Part shown: in pieces, positions 23,353 through 33,883 of the stretch | How the letters are laid out: each line of letters opens with the position of its first letter | Position numbering within the stretch: the first letter of the stretch is position 1 | Source: Bartonella sp. AU16XJBT | GTDB taxonomy: Bacteria > Pseudomonadota > Alphaproteobacteria > Rhizobiales > Rhizobiaceae | Length of the DNA: 64,000 nt | Direction: 5' to 3' | Assembly (NCBI RefSeq): GCF_028618665.1 | Contig: NZ_JAQITF010000003.1 | Coordinates: forward strand, 124,001-188,000 | Program-made: the position numbers and the translations under genes | The notes under the pieces: generated by a model | Database searches by the model: none | Told to the model about the DNA's origin: nothing | The model's input: only the letters and a program-made list of their open reading frames with translations

Positions 23353-26300
23353 ATGAATATTGGGGGCTTTAAAAGGAGAGTATTTGTGTATAAAAAATTC
23401 CTTCTATCATCTATGGCAACAGCAGTGGTCGTACTGTTTAATGTTCAATTCAGTGCATACGCTAAATCTCTTAAAGTTTCTGATGGAAAAACAGTAACAG
23501 TACATGGAGAAACCTATGATGCACTTCATGCAAAAAACGGCAGTAAAATCATCGGTAAGCATTTAACTGTAACACACTCAAACCTCAATCACGATGCATA
23601 CGCTATAACAGCTGAAGGCTCTAACACTACGATTGAATTACTGGATGGCACAACAATTAAAGGAACTGCTTTTGACGTTTTATTTGGTCTTGAAGCAAAA
23701 GACGGTGCTACAGTGAAAATGATCGGGGGAGCCATTTCAGTTTCTCGCATAGGCACTAAGTTCTCGAACAGCAAGAGTGATAAAAACAAGCTAAAAAGTG
23801 TGAAAATATCAAGCAGTAAAAATAAAAAAACTCTTATTACAGGAATAGTTACTGATAAAGAAAGTAACGTCACTTTAGAAGATGTAACCATTACACAAGC
23901 AAAACACAGCATAGTTGCATATAATCAATCACAAATAACGATCTCTGGAGGATCATTTGAGGGAAAAGACGTAGGGGTATATGCTGGAAACGGCAGCAAA
24001 ATTACTTTAATCAGCAGTAAAGAAGGCACTCCCCAAATTACGTCATCATCAAATGGCAAAGGGCTCTATACAAATGGATTACATTCTAGCATCGCAATGA
24101 CAGGAGGGACAATATCTGGAGAAGTAGCATTACTTGCAGAAAACGGCGGACACATTAAGGTCACTGATGTTTCTCTAACAACAAATGGCCATGGGGTCGC
24201 TGCAGCAGTCGATAGCTTTGATAGTATGATTGAATTGTATGGAAATACAATGATTAAGGATACTAAAGGCGGGCTTTTTGCAAGTAACAGTGGCAGAATT
24301 AAAATGGTTGGAGGAACCATTATGGCTTCCAAAGCTGGCGTCGGCTTTATAAATAGTAAGAGCGATGAAAATAAGCTGGAAAACGTAACAATATCGACCG
24401 GCAAAGAGAAAAATTCAGGCAAAGGGATAGTTTTAGAGAAAGAAAGTGTCGTTACTTTAAAAAATGTAAAAGTGACTCAAACAGGCAACAGCATAATTGC
24501 AAATAATCATTCTAAAATAATAATTTCTGGAGGATCATTTGATTCAAGCTATGCAACAATATGTGCTCAAAACGGCAGCAGTATTACCTTAACTGACAAT
24601 GCTCAAATTACATCATATGATGAAGCAGGTCTCTTTGCAGAAGACTCAAAATCGACCATCACCATGATAGGAGGAAGCGTAACAGGAAAATATACAGCCT
24701 TAGAAGCAGACATAGGTGGCCATATTACGGTTACAAATGTTGCTCTAAAAGCAACGAATGATGGCAACGGTGTAGCTGCAGGTGCAGCTGCCTCTGGCTC
24801 TAACAGTGTGATTGAATTGCTTGGAAATACAACAATTAGTAATGTTAAAATCGGAATTGATGCGCAAAACAATAGCACAATCAACATGATCGGAGGAACC
24901 ATTAAGAGTTCCGAAGCAGGCGTTCACCTTTTAAAAAATAAGAGCAATAACAAACTGAAAGATGTAACAATATTAAATAGTAAGGACAATGCACTACTAA
25001 TCAATGCAATAATTGCAAGAAGAAGTAACATTACTTTAGAAAATGTAACGGTTAAGCAAGCAATCAATAGCATAATTGCAAATAATGATTCTCACATAAC
25101 CGTCTCTGGAGGATCATTTAGCGCAAAAGGTGCAGCAATATCTGCCCTAAACGGCAGCACTATTACTTTAACTGACAATGCTCAAATTACATCATCTGAT
25201 AACAGTGGGCTCTATGCAAAAGACTCAAAATCTACCATCACCATAACGGGAGGAACAGTGACGGGGAACACAACGTTGTTTGCAGAAAAGGGTGGACATA
25301 TTAAAGCCACGAATGTCACTCTAACAACGATAGATGGTAACGGAACCGCCGGTGTAGTAAGCCAAGATATGGGTAGTTTGGTTGAGTTATATGGGAATAC
25401 AACAATTAAAAATGCTGAGATCGGACTTTATGCAGAAAATGGTAGCACAACCAAAATGAGTGGAGGAGCAATAATTGCTAAAAAAGATGCATTTGTTGTA
25501 AACAATAATGGACATATTGATGTAACAAATGTGTCTGCTACAGCAGAAAACAGAGGTGTGATATTTGAAAAATCCAAGAACAATAAAACATCCGAAATCA
25601 ATTTAACCAATACAAAGCTTCACATTAAAAATGGTACTGGAATTAATGCAAATGAATCAATCGGCAAAGCTAATCTCAGAAATTCAGAAATTCATGCCGA
25701 TGTTTTATTAGCAACCAAAGATTCAGCTAAAAAAAATAATTTTATTCTTACATTAAACGCTGATCATTCCATATTAGAAGGCAAAGCAAACATTGCACCA
25801 AAGAGAGACGTACACTTTAACCTGAAAAACAGTACACAATGGATATTGAAAACCAGCAAGCAAGAAAAAGACACTGATGGAAAACTTCTTGATATTGCTC
25901 AAAGAGCACGTTCTGATATTTCTGTACTAAATCTCGAAAACAGCTCTATTTCTTTTGCAAAACCAATAGAAGATCATTACCATACACTGCATATAGGTTC
26001 AGGAAAAACAAATACCAAAGCTGTCTATAACGCAAAAGGCGATGCACAGATTTCCTTCAATACTTTGTGGAGTGATGGTGCACCAATAGCAAAACAAAAA
26101 ACCGATCGTCTTCTAATTCATGGTGATGTTTCAGGTACTACATTGGTTTATGTCACTGGACATTTAGAAAAGAACAATATTGCAACAAATACTTCTGCTC
26201 CTAGCAATATGGACGGTTTTTCACTAATTCAAGTTTTTGGAAAAGCAAATCAGAACTCTTTTAAACTCGCCAATGGCTATATCACAATAAATGGTTCACC

Positions 26301-26457
26301 TTATAAATATATACTGAAAGCTTATGGGCCAACATCAAACCATAGTAAAACAAGTACTAAAAAAATCCTTTTAGAAGAAAATAAAAACTTTTGGGATTTT
26401 CGCTTACAGCCAGTACTTCTTGATAGTGATTCAGCAGAAAAAAACATTGTGCCCTAA
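23353..26457 (+). CDS. Autotransporter passenger domain (barrel lost; probably non-functional or silent)
   Basis: A frame of 1034 codons. A signal peptide ends near residue 37 (LLSSMATAVVVLFNVQFSAYA). An in-frame GTG at 23386 with AGGAGAG five bases upstream may be the true start. The passenger is a right-handed beta-helix of short repeats. Three larger modules of about 190 residues recur, each with 'LTDNAQITSS...STITMIGG.VTG...GGHI.VTNV.L' (from about residues 222, 416 and 609). The C-terminal third matches the neighbouring gene. The frame stops at AEKNIVP just before the region that encodes the barrel, so the product cannot reach the surface by itself. Homology to Bartonella inducible/adhesin-like autotransporters is by general features only. 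Confidence 0.8.
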   Translation: MNIGGFKRRVFVYKKFLLSSMATAVVVLFNVQFSAYAKSLKVSDGKTVTVHGETYDALHAKNGSKIIGKHLTVTHSNLNHDAYAITAEGSNTTIELLDGTTIKGTAFDVLFGLEAKDGATVKMIGGAISVSRIGTKFSNSKSDKNKLKSVKISSSKNKKTLITGIVTDKESNVTLEDVTITQAKHSIVAYNQSQITISGGSFEGKDVGVYAGNGSKITLISSKEGTPQITSSSNGKGLYTNGLHSSIAMTGGTISGEVALLAENGGHIKVTDVSLTTNGHGVAAAVDSFDSMIELYGNTMIKDTKGGLFASNSGRIKMVGGTIMASKAGVGFINSKSDENKLENVTISTGKEKNSGKGIVLEKESVVTLKNVKVTQTGNSIIANNHSKIIISGGSFDSSYATICAQNGSSITLTDNAQITSYDEAGLFAEDSKSTITMIGGSVTGKYTALEADIGGHITVTNVALKATNDGNGVAAGAAASGSNSVIELLGNTTISNVKIGIDAQNNSTINMIGGTIKSSEAGVHLLKNKSNNKLKDVTILNSKDNALLINAIIARRSNITLENVTVKQAINSIIANNDSHITVSGGSFSAKGAAISALNGSTITLTDNAQITSSDNSGLYAKDSKSTITITGGTVTGNTTLFAEKGGHIKATNVTLTTIDGNGTAGVVSQDMGSLVELYGNTTIKNAEIGLYAENGSTTKMSGGAIIAKKDAFVVNNNGHIDVTNVSATAENRGVIFEKSKNNKTSEINLTNTKLHIKNGTGINANESIGKANLRNSEIHADVLLATKDSAKKNNFILTLNADHSILEGKANIAPKRDVHFNLKNSTQWILKTSKQEKDTDGKLLDIAQRARSDISVLNLENSSISFAKPIEDHYHTLHIGSGKTNTKAVYNAKGDAQISFNTLWSDGAPIAKQKTDRLLIHGDVSGTTLVYVTGHLEKNNIATNTSAPSNMDGFSLIQVFGKANQNSFKLANGYITINGSPYKYILKAYGPTSNHSKTSTKKILLEENKNFWDFRLQPVLLDSDSAEKNIVP

Positions 26458-27011
26458 ATACAAAGCTATTTGATCATGCCAAATGCCCTTTTCTATAACC
26501 AATATGGCTAAACAGAACGCGCTGTTAGCCAATATGAGAATAATTGAAAAATGCCAAAATGTTGTCGATCTCCACAACTGTTGGCAAACAATTTGCAACG
26601 GGTATACAAGGCGTAACATTCGAACCGCAGGCACAAGTTGCTTATCAACACTTGATGTTTAACACCATTGAAGATGCTGATAACTTTACCATTGATATGA
26701 AAAATCCTTCTCAATGGATGATCCGTGTTGGTGGGCGTTTGACCAAAACCATTTCCACTGAAAACAACCGTCCTATGTCTTTCTATGGAAAAGTAAACTT
26801 GATCAAAACCTTTGGTGATGATGGTAGCATTCATATTGGAAGAGACTTTGAGCTAGATCCTATGGGACCTGCAATTGAAGGCGGTATTGGCATCAATGCA
26901 CAACTGTCTCACAATTTCTCCCTTCATGGTGATGTGAGTTATCAACAAAAACTGCAAAAAACCGGTATATCGGGAGCAAATTTTTCTGGCGGCATACGCT
27001 ATCAGTTTTAA
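26458..27011 (+). pseudogene. Remnant of the autotransporter beta-barrel
   Basis: After the stop of the passenger frame, DNA similar to the second gene continues: the SYLVMPNALFY region is frameshifted. About 400 bp of barrel are then missing between a 'TTAGCCAATATGAGAATAA' point and 'TTGAAAAATGCCAAAATG'. The last 156 codons (from 26544) remain open and end GGIRYQF, the terminal aromatic residue typical of outer-membrane barrels. From about 26706 to the terminator the DNA is indistinguishable by eye from the second gene. Confidence 0.85.
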
Positions 27012-27048
27012 ATCAAGACTGTAAAAATAGCCCATCCAATTTAACAAA

Positions 27049-27073
27049 AAGGCGGCATATTGCTGCCTTTTTT
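27049..27073 (+). terminator. Rho-independent terminator of the first autotransporter locus
   Basis: GGCGGCA-TAT-TGCTGCC followed by TTTTTT. The same hairpin follows the second gene at 30763. From 27074 to the next promoter (27519) I see no gene, only AT-rich DNA. Confidence 0.85.
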
Positions 27074-27518
27074 GGCATCATCTATCTTTTGCGCCTCAAA
27101 GGGGCCATTTTGGCTCTTTGCGCACGAAACACGTGAAACAATAGCTTTTTGTGAAACGCATCCAACCAAATACAACAAACATAACAAGCTTCTTCAACAA
27201 ATTTATCAAAACCCTTAAGAAGAATACTAAAATTTATAAAAGTAGCCAATAAGCAGTCTTTAACTTAAATAAAAAACGCGTTTTACACCCAAAGTGAGAA
27301 AACTTTCTTTTAAGCTTTGCTTGTTGCATTCAACTACGCTTTTATTTTTTTAGACATAAAAAATGTACAATGATGCTGTATATCTTCAATATACATCTAT
27401 TATATTACTTACAATATTATTTTTATGAAATGATTAGTTTATATTTCTCTATTGAGATTAAACACCATATGAATTTAAATAAAATATTTTATATAATTTA
27501 TATTAAATTATATTTACT

Positions 27519-27547
27519 TTGACATATAAGCATAAATAAAATAATAA
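27519..27547 (+). promoter_or_regulatory. Predicted promoter of the second autotransporter gene
   Basis: TTGACA (27519-27524), 17 bp, TAATAA (27542-27547), 62 bp before the ATG at 27610. It has the same architecture as the promoter of the first copy although the surrounding sequence has diverged. Confidence 0.5.
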
Positions 27548-27609
27548 AAATGAACTAATTTATTAATAACTATTCATTTTCACTTCTTCTTATAAAGCCG
27601 GTGGGGGGA

Positions 27610-30600
27610 ATGAATATTGGTGGGAGCTTTAAAAGGAGAGTATTTGTGTACAAAAAATCCCTTCTGTCATCTATGGCGACAGCAGCTATTATGCTGTTTA
27701 ATATTCAATTCAACGTCCATGCTGAAACTCTTGAAGTTTCTGATGGAAAAACAGTAACAGAATCTGGAAAAAACTATGAGACACTTCATGCAATAAAGGG
27801 TGGTAAAATCATCGGCAATGATTTAAAAATAACTGGTTTTAAAACTGAAAAATACGACAGTACTGGTGTAACAGCTAGGGATTTTGGTCAAATTGAGTTA
27901 ACAGGCACAACAACCATTGAAAACGTGAGAAACGGGCTTTATGCATACCAAGGTGGAAACATCAATAGCGAAAATCTAACTATAACCGCTCTTAAAGACA
28001 AAGATGTAGGCATCGGTATATTCGCTCAAGATTCTAATAGTAAAATTGAATTAAAGGGAACAACAACCATTCAACAATTTAAGAATGGGATTGAAGCAAA
28101 AAATGCTGCTACAATCACTGCCAAAGATTTAAAAATAATCTGTCTTGAATCTCCAGAAACTGAGTTTAATACAACTGGTTTCGGTATAAAAGCAAATCAG
28201 AGTAAAATTGAATTAAATGGTAATACAACCATCGAAAACGTAGTTAACACTGGTCTTGGAGCAAATCTTGGTGGTAAAATCACCGGCAAAAATTTAACCG
28301 TCATCGGAGCAAAATCAATTAATCCAACCCCTGAAAAAGACCGCTATGGAATATTGACTTGGAATCCTGATAGCGAAATTCAGTTAACAGGCACAACAAC
28401 CATTAAAAACCTTGATATCGGTCTTTCTGCAAACGATGGAGGAAAAATTATTAGTAGAGATTTAATAATAACCGGCAGTGATAACGAAAAAGTAACCATT
28501 GGCGTAGAATCCTACGAAGATGGTATAATTGAATTAAATGGTAACACAACCATTAAAAATGTTGATGTTGGTCTTGTCACAATTGATGATGGTACAATTA
28601 AAACAAGTAATGACACTAAAAATAACATAGAAGCAAAAAAAAATGCATTAATCGTGATCAATGGCGGTCATATGGATCTCACAAATCTTTCTGCAACAGC
28701 AGGAATTGCTGGCTTACAATTCACAAGTGTTTCTGATAATGACCCACTTGATCCAATGGATCCACAAAAATATCGTAGCAATGAAATCAATTTAAGCCAT
28801 GCAGTTTTTCACGTTGACAATGGTACAGGAATTCTTGTTGGAGCTTTTGCCGCAAAAAGCATCGAAAATAGTCCTGCTCTATCAATCGGTACGCTCAATT
28901 TCAAAGATTCAGAAATCCACGCCGATGTGTTATTAGGTGATGGTATTTTTTGGAACAAAATTTCTTGGCCGGATAAAAATGTGTGGGATGATGAAAACAT
29001 GAAGGAAATACCCAACGGCAGCTTCACGTTAAATGCAGATCACTCTACTTTAGAAGGCAGAACAAATATTGCACAAGAGAGAAACGTAAGCTTCAACCTA
29101 AGAAACGGGACACAATGGTTCTTAAAAAACAGCACACAAGAAAAAGATGCTGAGGGCAATTTGCTTGATATTACTCAAAGGTCACGTTCTGATATTTCTG
29201 TTCTCGACCTCAATGACAGCTCTCTCATTTTTCAAGAACCAACAGAAGATCATTACCACACATTGCATATAGGCTCTGGAAAACCAGATACCAAAGCCGT
29301 CTATAATGCAACGGGTGATGCACAGATTTCTTTCAATACTTGGTGGAGTGATGGTAAGCCAATTACAGAGCAAAAAACCGATCAGCTTTTGATTAATGGA
29401 AATGTTTCAGGAAATACAAATGTTCTTGTTAATTTAAAAGGAAACACCACTCACAAAAAAACTTCTGATGTTGAGAAAAATGTACGGGGACTTTCTCTTA
29501 TCCAAGTTTCTGGAACAGCCGAAGAAGGCTCCTTCAAATTAGCCCATGGCTATACCACAATAAATGGTTCGCCTGATAAATATATGCTCCGTGCCTATGG
29601 ACCAAACTCAAGCCAAGGCAAAGCTGATATAAAACAAAATCTGTTTGATGAAAAGGATGAAAATTTCTGGGATTTTCGTCTACAACCTGAGTTTCTCAAT
29701 TCTAACACAGAGTCTGGCTCTAATCCAGGTTCCGGCTCTAACCCTGAAGCAAATGTGCATGCGCCTGTAGCACAAATGGCAAGCTATTTGGTCATGCCAA
29801 ATGCTCTCTTCTATAGTGGATTGACGGATATGGCGCAACAAAATGCATTGTTAGCCAATCTCAGAACATCTGTCTTGGCAAAAGGACAAGAAAAACAGAG
29901 CAGCTTCTTCTTACACACCTATGGAAGCACTGGAACCTTATCCTCTGAAAGTGCGCCCCGTCAATATGGTTATAGCGGTGCTGATCTTCGCTATGCTGCT
30001 CTACAAGGAGGTGTTAACTTCGCAACGCAGGAAGGACACAATACTACAACACATTTGGGTCTTTTAGGCACCTATGGACAACTCTCTTTCACCGCAAAAG
30101 ACATGCAAGATGCTGGAAAAAACACCATTAATAAATGGTCACTCACAGCCTACGGAACCATACAGCACGACAATGGCTTTTATCTTGATACGTTATTATC
30201 CTATGGCATCCTAAAGGGAAAAATCAGCAATGCCCTCATTGGAACAACCGCAAAGTTGAAAAATGCCAAAATGTTGACGATCTCCACAACTATTGGCAAA
30301 CAATTTGCAACCGGTATACAAGGCGTAACATTCGAACCGCAGGCACAAGTTGCTTATCAACACTTGATGTTTAACACCATTGAAGATGCTGATAATCTGA
30401 CCGTTGACATGCAAAATCCTTCTCAATGGATGATCCGTGTTGGTGGGCGTTTGACCAAAACCATTTCCACTGAAAACAACCGTCCTATGTCTTTCTATGG
30501 AAAAGTAAACTTGATCAAAACCTTTGGTGATGATGGTAGCATTCATATTGGAAGAGACTTTGAGCTAGATCCTATGGGACCTGCAATTGAAGGCGGTATT

Positions 30601-30723
30601 GGCATCAATGCACAACTGTCTCACAATTTCTCCCTTCATGGTGATGTGAGTTATCAACAAAAACTGCAAAAAACCGGTATATCGGGAGCAAATTTTTCTG
30701 GCGGCATACGCTATCAGTTTTAA
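27610..30723 (+). CDS. Autotransporter adhesin with complete barrel
   Basis: A protein of 1037 residues from the ATG at 27610. The GTG at 27646 after AAAGGAGAG is an alternative. The signal peptide has LLSSMATAAIMLFNIQFNVHA. The passenger (about 40-640) is built of repeated 'IELNGNTTIKNV..GL.A..GGKI..KNLTI' turns forming a beta-helix. A pertactin-like region (SFNLRNGTQWFLKNS, then SDISVLDLNDSSLIF, YHTLHIGSG) leads into a Gly/Ser linker (SGSNPGSGSNPEA, about 690). The 12-strand barrel runs from SYLVMPNALFYSGLTDMA to the final GGIRYQF. It is surface-exposed and probably binds host cells. This is the functional member of the pair. Confidence 0.88.
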   Translation: MNIGGSFKRRVFVYKKSLLSSMATAAIMLFNIQFNVHAETLEVSDGKTVTESGKNYETLHAIKGGKIIGNDLKITGFKTEKYDSTGVTARDFGQIELTGTTTIENVRNGLYAYQGGNINSENLTITALKDKDVGIGIFAQDSNSKIELKGTTTIQQFKNGIEAKNAATITAKDLKIICLESPETEFNTTGFGIKANQSKIELNGNTTIENVVNTGLGANLGGKITGKNLTVIGAKSINPTPEKDRYGILTWNPDSEIQLTGTTTIKNLDIGLSANDGGKIISRDLIITGSDNEKVTIGVESYEDGIIELNGNTTIKNVDVGLVTIDDGTIKTSNDTKNNIEAKKNALIVINGGHMDLTNLSATAGIAGLQFTSVSDNDPLDPMDPQKYRSNEINLSHAVFHVDNGTGILVGAFAAKSIENSPALSIGTLNFKDSEIHADVLLGDGIFWNKISWPDKNVWDDENMKEIPNGSFTLNADHSTLEGRTNIAQERNVSFNLRNGTQWFLKNSTQEKDAEGNLLDITQRSRSDISVLDLNDSSLIFQEPTEDHYHTLHIGSGKPDTKAVYNATGDAQISFNTWWSDGKPITEQKTDQLLINGNVSGNTNVLVNLKGNTTHKKTSDVEKNVRGLSLIQVSGTAEEGSFKLAHGYTTINGSPDKYMLRAYGPNSSQGKADIKQNLFDEKDENFWDFRLQPEFLNSNTESGSNPGSGSNPEANVHAPVAQMASYLVMPNALFYSGLTDMAQQNALLANLRTSVLAKGQEKQSSFFLHTYGSTGTLSSESAPRQYGYSGADLRYAALQGGVNFATQEGHNTTTHLGLLGTYGQLSFTAKDMQDAGKNTINKWSLTAYGTIQHDNGFYLDTLLSYGILKGKISNALIGTTAKLKNAKMLTISTTIGKQFATGIQGVTFEPQAQVAYQHLMFNTIEDADNLTVDMQNPSQWMIRVGGRLTKTISTENNRPMSFYGKVNLIKTFGDDGSIHIGRDFELDPMGPAIEGGIGINAQLSHNFSLHGDVSYQQKLQKTGISGANFSGGIRYQF

Positions 30724-30762
30724 ATCAAGACTGTAAAAATAGCCCATCCAATTTAACAAAAA

Positions 30763-30784
30763 GGCGGCATATTGCTGCCTTTTT
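30763..30784 (+). terminator. Rho-independent terminator of the second autotransporter gene
   Basis: GGCGGCA/TGCTGCC stem with a T-run, identical to the one after the first locus. The following 30785-31305 is AT-rich with no supported gene. Confidence 0.85.
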
Positions 30785-31305
30785 GGCTTATTATAAGTTG
30801 TTCTTTAAGCGCTTTTTTAAATAGAAAACAGCAAAATATTTGAAGACTGTCATTGACCATTGGATTTTTTTACAAAAACTTCTTTTTTATAAAGAATAAA
30901 GCTTAGCATTTTTCGATGAATAATGCCTAAAATTGTAAAAAAGAAAACAAATAAAAACAAAATGATATTGTAAAATAATGAGACGCTTTTCTAGAAAATA
31001 CAGCTTTACTCTCTTTTGTTATTTCTCACAAATTTAATGCTTAAAATCCCAAAATAAAACTTTTAAAATAAAATTATACGCAAAAAACAGTACAATAATA
31101 TCACACAAAGAATATATGTTATAAGACACTTGTATATTTCAAAACGGAAGTTCTTATAGGATTTTAAATATTATCGCTCAAACACTACCCAGCAAATTCA
31201 TGACTAAAAAAAATCCTATTACCCCCTTCCCTTTTAACAAGGCCGTCAAACATTTCTAGACACTTCAAAACACATAAAATTGCATTTTCTCTTCTATAAA
31301 ATTGA

Positions 31306-32088
31306 TCACGCTCTTTGCTCTCTATGAACGATAGGCTCAATACTCGCTTCAAAAAACTCTTTTGTATAATCGTGTTGCGCGTGGAGATTACGCAATTCAT
31401 CATTGCTAAGCTCTTCAAGAATAATCCCTTTATGCATAATGCCAACACGTTCACAAATATGTGCAACAACAGCAAGATCATGGGATACCATCAAATAAGT
31501 AAGCTTTTTTCTCTCGCGCAACGATTTCAACAAGTTTAAAATTTCAGCTTGTACCGACACATCCAATGCAGATGTTGGTTCATCAAGCAACAAAACTTCT
31601 GGCTCGATAATTAAAGCACGTGCAAGAGCAATACGCTGACGCTGCCCTCCGGACAACTCATGAGGATAACGATAAAGAAATGAAGCATCTAAACCAACGG
31701 AATCTAAAGCATCCTCCACCCGCTCTCTTTGATTATCCATACCATGGATTTTAAGCGATTCAGAAAGAACCGTATGGACCATTTTTCTTGGATGCAACGA
31801 AGCATAAGGATCTTGAAAAACCATTTGAATACAGCGTAAAAAGTCCTTACTTCTTTTTTTTTCGACTTCTTGTCCAGCAAAAAGGAACTTTCCACTATAC
31901 TCTGGAATACGCCCTACCAATGTATTCAAAATAGTTGATTTTCCGCATCCGGATTCACCAATCAACCCATAAGCTTCACCACGCTTAATATGAAAATTAA
32001 CATTTTTAACAACCGTTACGGCCTTGTGTCTATGCCCAAAGGTTACAGATAAATTAGAAACATCAATAATATTCTTACAATTTGTCAT
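31306..32088 (-). CDS. dppF: Peptide-type ABC transporter ATP-binding protein (DppF/OppF-like)
   Basis: A protein of 260 residues from [18 protein letters not shown]. The start at 32088 has a strong GAGGAGG and overlaps the end of dppD by 14 bp. A longer frame is an artefact. Walker A GESGCGKST, Q-loop VFQDPYASLHPRK, signature LSGGQRQRIALARAL and Walker [13 protein letters not shown] are all present. It is cytoplasmic and energises import of peptides (or, in related systems, heme or nickel) together with DppD. Last gene of the operon. Confidence 0.88.
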   Translation of the reverse strand: MTNCKNIIDVSNLSVTFGHRHKAVTVVKNVNFHIKRGEAYGLIGESGCGKSTILNTLVGRIPEYSGKFLFAGQEVEKKRSKDFLRCIQMVFQDPYASLHPRKMVHTVLSESLKIHGMDNQRERVEDALDSVGLDASFLYRYPHELSGGQRQRIALARALIIEPEVLLLDEPTSALDVSVQAEILNLLKSLRERKKLTYLMVSHDLAVVAHICERVGIMHKGIILEELSNDELRNLHAQHDYTKEFFEASIEPIVHREQRA

Positions 32089-32959
32089 GAGGAACCTCCT
32101 CAACACCATTAACAATCGTAGGATTATACAACCAATCAGGATCACGCTCAGGAACAGCCAAAACATCAACAGGATTATCAAGCCGTGGCAAACTCGCCAG
32201 CAAAGCCTTCGTATAAGGATGACAAGCATGAGACAAATCAGAAGCAGGTAACTCTTCTAAAACACGGCCCGCATACATCACCAAAATACGATCACAGAAA
32301 TCAGCAATCATATTCAAATCATGACTAATGAAAATAAGCCCTGTTCCAGACTTTGTCACAAGTTCATCTAATACGGATAAAACTTGTCGTCTAACTGTAA
32401 TATCAAGCGCAGATGTTGGTTCATCGGCAATAATTAAATCAGGTTTTGGAATGAGCATCATTGCAATCATCACGCGCTGCCCCATCCCCCCAGATATTTC
32501 ATGAGGAAAGAGGCGCATGACATGTTCAGGATCACGAATATGAACAGATTCTAACATAGCTATGGTTCGCTCCCGCGCTTCAGCTTTTGAAACACGGTAA
32601 TGAATACGGTAAGCCTCCATAATCTGTTCCCCAATCCGTATGAGTGGATTAAGTGAATATTTAGGATCCTGTAAAATCATTGAAATACGCTTACCGCGGA
32701 TTTTTCGCATCTGAGGTTCACTGGCACGCAATAAATCGACATCCTCAAAGCGCATTTTTTTAGCTTTAACAATGGCTGATTTTGGACTCAGCTTTAGTAT
32801 TGCACGCCCTGTCATCGATTTTCCAGATCCGGATTCACCAACAATGCCAATTTTTTCTTTTCCGACAGAAAAGCTAACACCACGCACAACTTCTGCAACG
32901 CCGCGCGTTGTAGGAAAAGAAATACGTAAATCTTCTACTTCTAATAATTTATTACCCAT
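32075..32959 (-). CDS. dppD: Peptide-type ABC transporter ATP-binding protein (DppD/OppD-like)
   Basis: A protein of 294 residues from [15 protein letters not shown]. This start overlaps the DppC stop by 8 bp, and the longer frame adds only an unlikely leader. Walker [10 protein letters not shown]-loop [11 protein letters not shown], signature [15 protein letters not shown] and Walker [13 protein letters not shown] are seen. The C-terminus carries the short oligopeptide-transporter extension ([12 protein letters not shown]...). It forms the heterodimeric motor with the DppF-like subunit. Confidence 0.88.
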   Translation of the reverse strand: MGNKLLEVEDLRISFPTTRGVAEVVRGVSFSVGKEKIGIVGESGSGKSMTGRAILKLSPKSAIVKAKKMRFEDVDLLRASEPQMRKIRGKRISMILQDPKYSLNPLIRIGEQIMEAYRIHYRVSKAEARERTIAMLESVHIRDPEHVMRLFPHEISGGMGQRVMIAMMLIPKPDLIIADEPTSALDITVRRQVLSVLDELVTKSGTGLIFISHDLNMIADFCDRILVMYAGRVLEELPASDLSHACHPYTKALLASLPRLDNPVDVLAVPERDPDWLYNPTIVNGVEEVPHDKL

Positions 32960-33881
32960 TGCGTGGATCCAATACATCACGAAGACCATCACCTAAAAGG
33001 TTGAAAGCAAGACTTGCAAATAATATTGCACAGCCCGGTATTGCCGCCAACCACCAATTTGTCATCATAAATTCCCGACCTGAAGAAAGCATCGCCCCCC
33101 ATTCAGGACTTGGAAGTTGTGCTCCAAGCCCCAAAAATCCAAGGCCAGCAGCTGTTAAAATAATTCCAGACATATCTAAAGTTAATCGTACAATCACTGA
33201 AGGAATACACATGGGCGCAACATGAAACAAAATAATCCGCAAAGGAGAAGCCCCCTGCAAGCGAACCACAGAAACATAATCAGAAGAACGTATTGTCAAA
33301 GTCTCAGCGCGTGCTAAACGTGCGATTGGTGGCCATGCTGCAATTGAAATTGCAATAGAAGCATTTTCAATCCCTGGTCCCAATGCGGCTGAAAAGGCAA
33401 GAGCTAAAATTAACCCTGGAAAAGCAAGAAAAATATCGACAATGCGCATGAGCACAGTATCAACCCATCCCCCCATATAACCAGATACAGTTCCAACAAT
33501 AAGCCCTATTGGACCTACAATAATTGTTGTGAGAAAAACAACATAAAGAGTAATACGAGAACCAAAAACAAGACGACTAAAAATGTCACGTCCTAATTCA
33601 TCTGTCCCAAAATAATGCGCCATAGAGGGGGGCTGCAACCGATGCCCCAGATCATTGCTCAAAAAATCGTGCGTCGCAATCCAAGGAGCAAAAAGTGCGC
33701 ATATGATAATAATACAAATAATAAACAGACCAAATACAGCTGAAAAGTTATGAAAAAACTTCACCAGTGCATGATAAATTCTTTGTATGTTTGCTTGTAT
33801 TATGGACCGTGGAACCGGGTCGTTTAACCAAGAACTCAAAGAAGATGATGATTGCGATTTGTGATGATTACTGACTGTCAT
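32952..33881 (-). CDS. dppC: Peptide-type ABC transporter permease (DppC/OppC-like)
   Basis: A protein of about 309 residues. A cytoplasmic N-terminus (SSSSLSSWLNDP) is followed by TM1 (VFGLFIICIIIICALFAPWIA), then the OppC N-terminal motif (HYFGTDELGRDIFSRL) and five further membrane segments. The permease EAA-type loop reads RLARAETLTIRSSDYV...ALGAS-like (VVRLQGASPLRIILFHVAPM). A start at the ATG at 33881 is preferred to TTG at 33887. It overlaps its neighbours. Confidence 0.87.
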   Translation of the reverse strand: MTVSNHHKSQSSSSLSSWLNDPVPRSIIQANIQRIYHALVKFFHNFSAVFGLFIICIIIICALFAPWIATHDFLSNDLGHRLQPPSMAHYFGTDELGRDIFSRLVFGSRITLYVVFLTTIIVGPIGLIVGTVSGYMGGWVDTVLMRIVDIFLAFPGLILALAFSAALGPGIENASIAISIAAWPPIARLARAETLTIRSSDYVSVVRLQGASPLRIILFHVAPMCIPSVIVRLTLDMSGIILTAAGLGFLGLGAQLPSPEWGAMLSSGREFMMTNWWLAAIPGCAILFASLAFNLLGDGLRDVLDPRNG

Positions 33882-33883
33882 AT

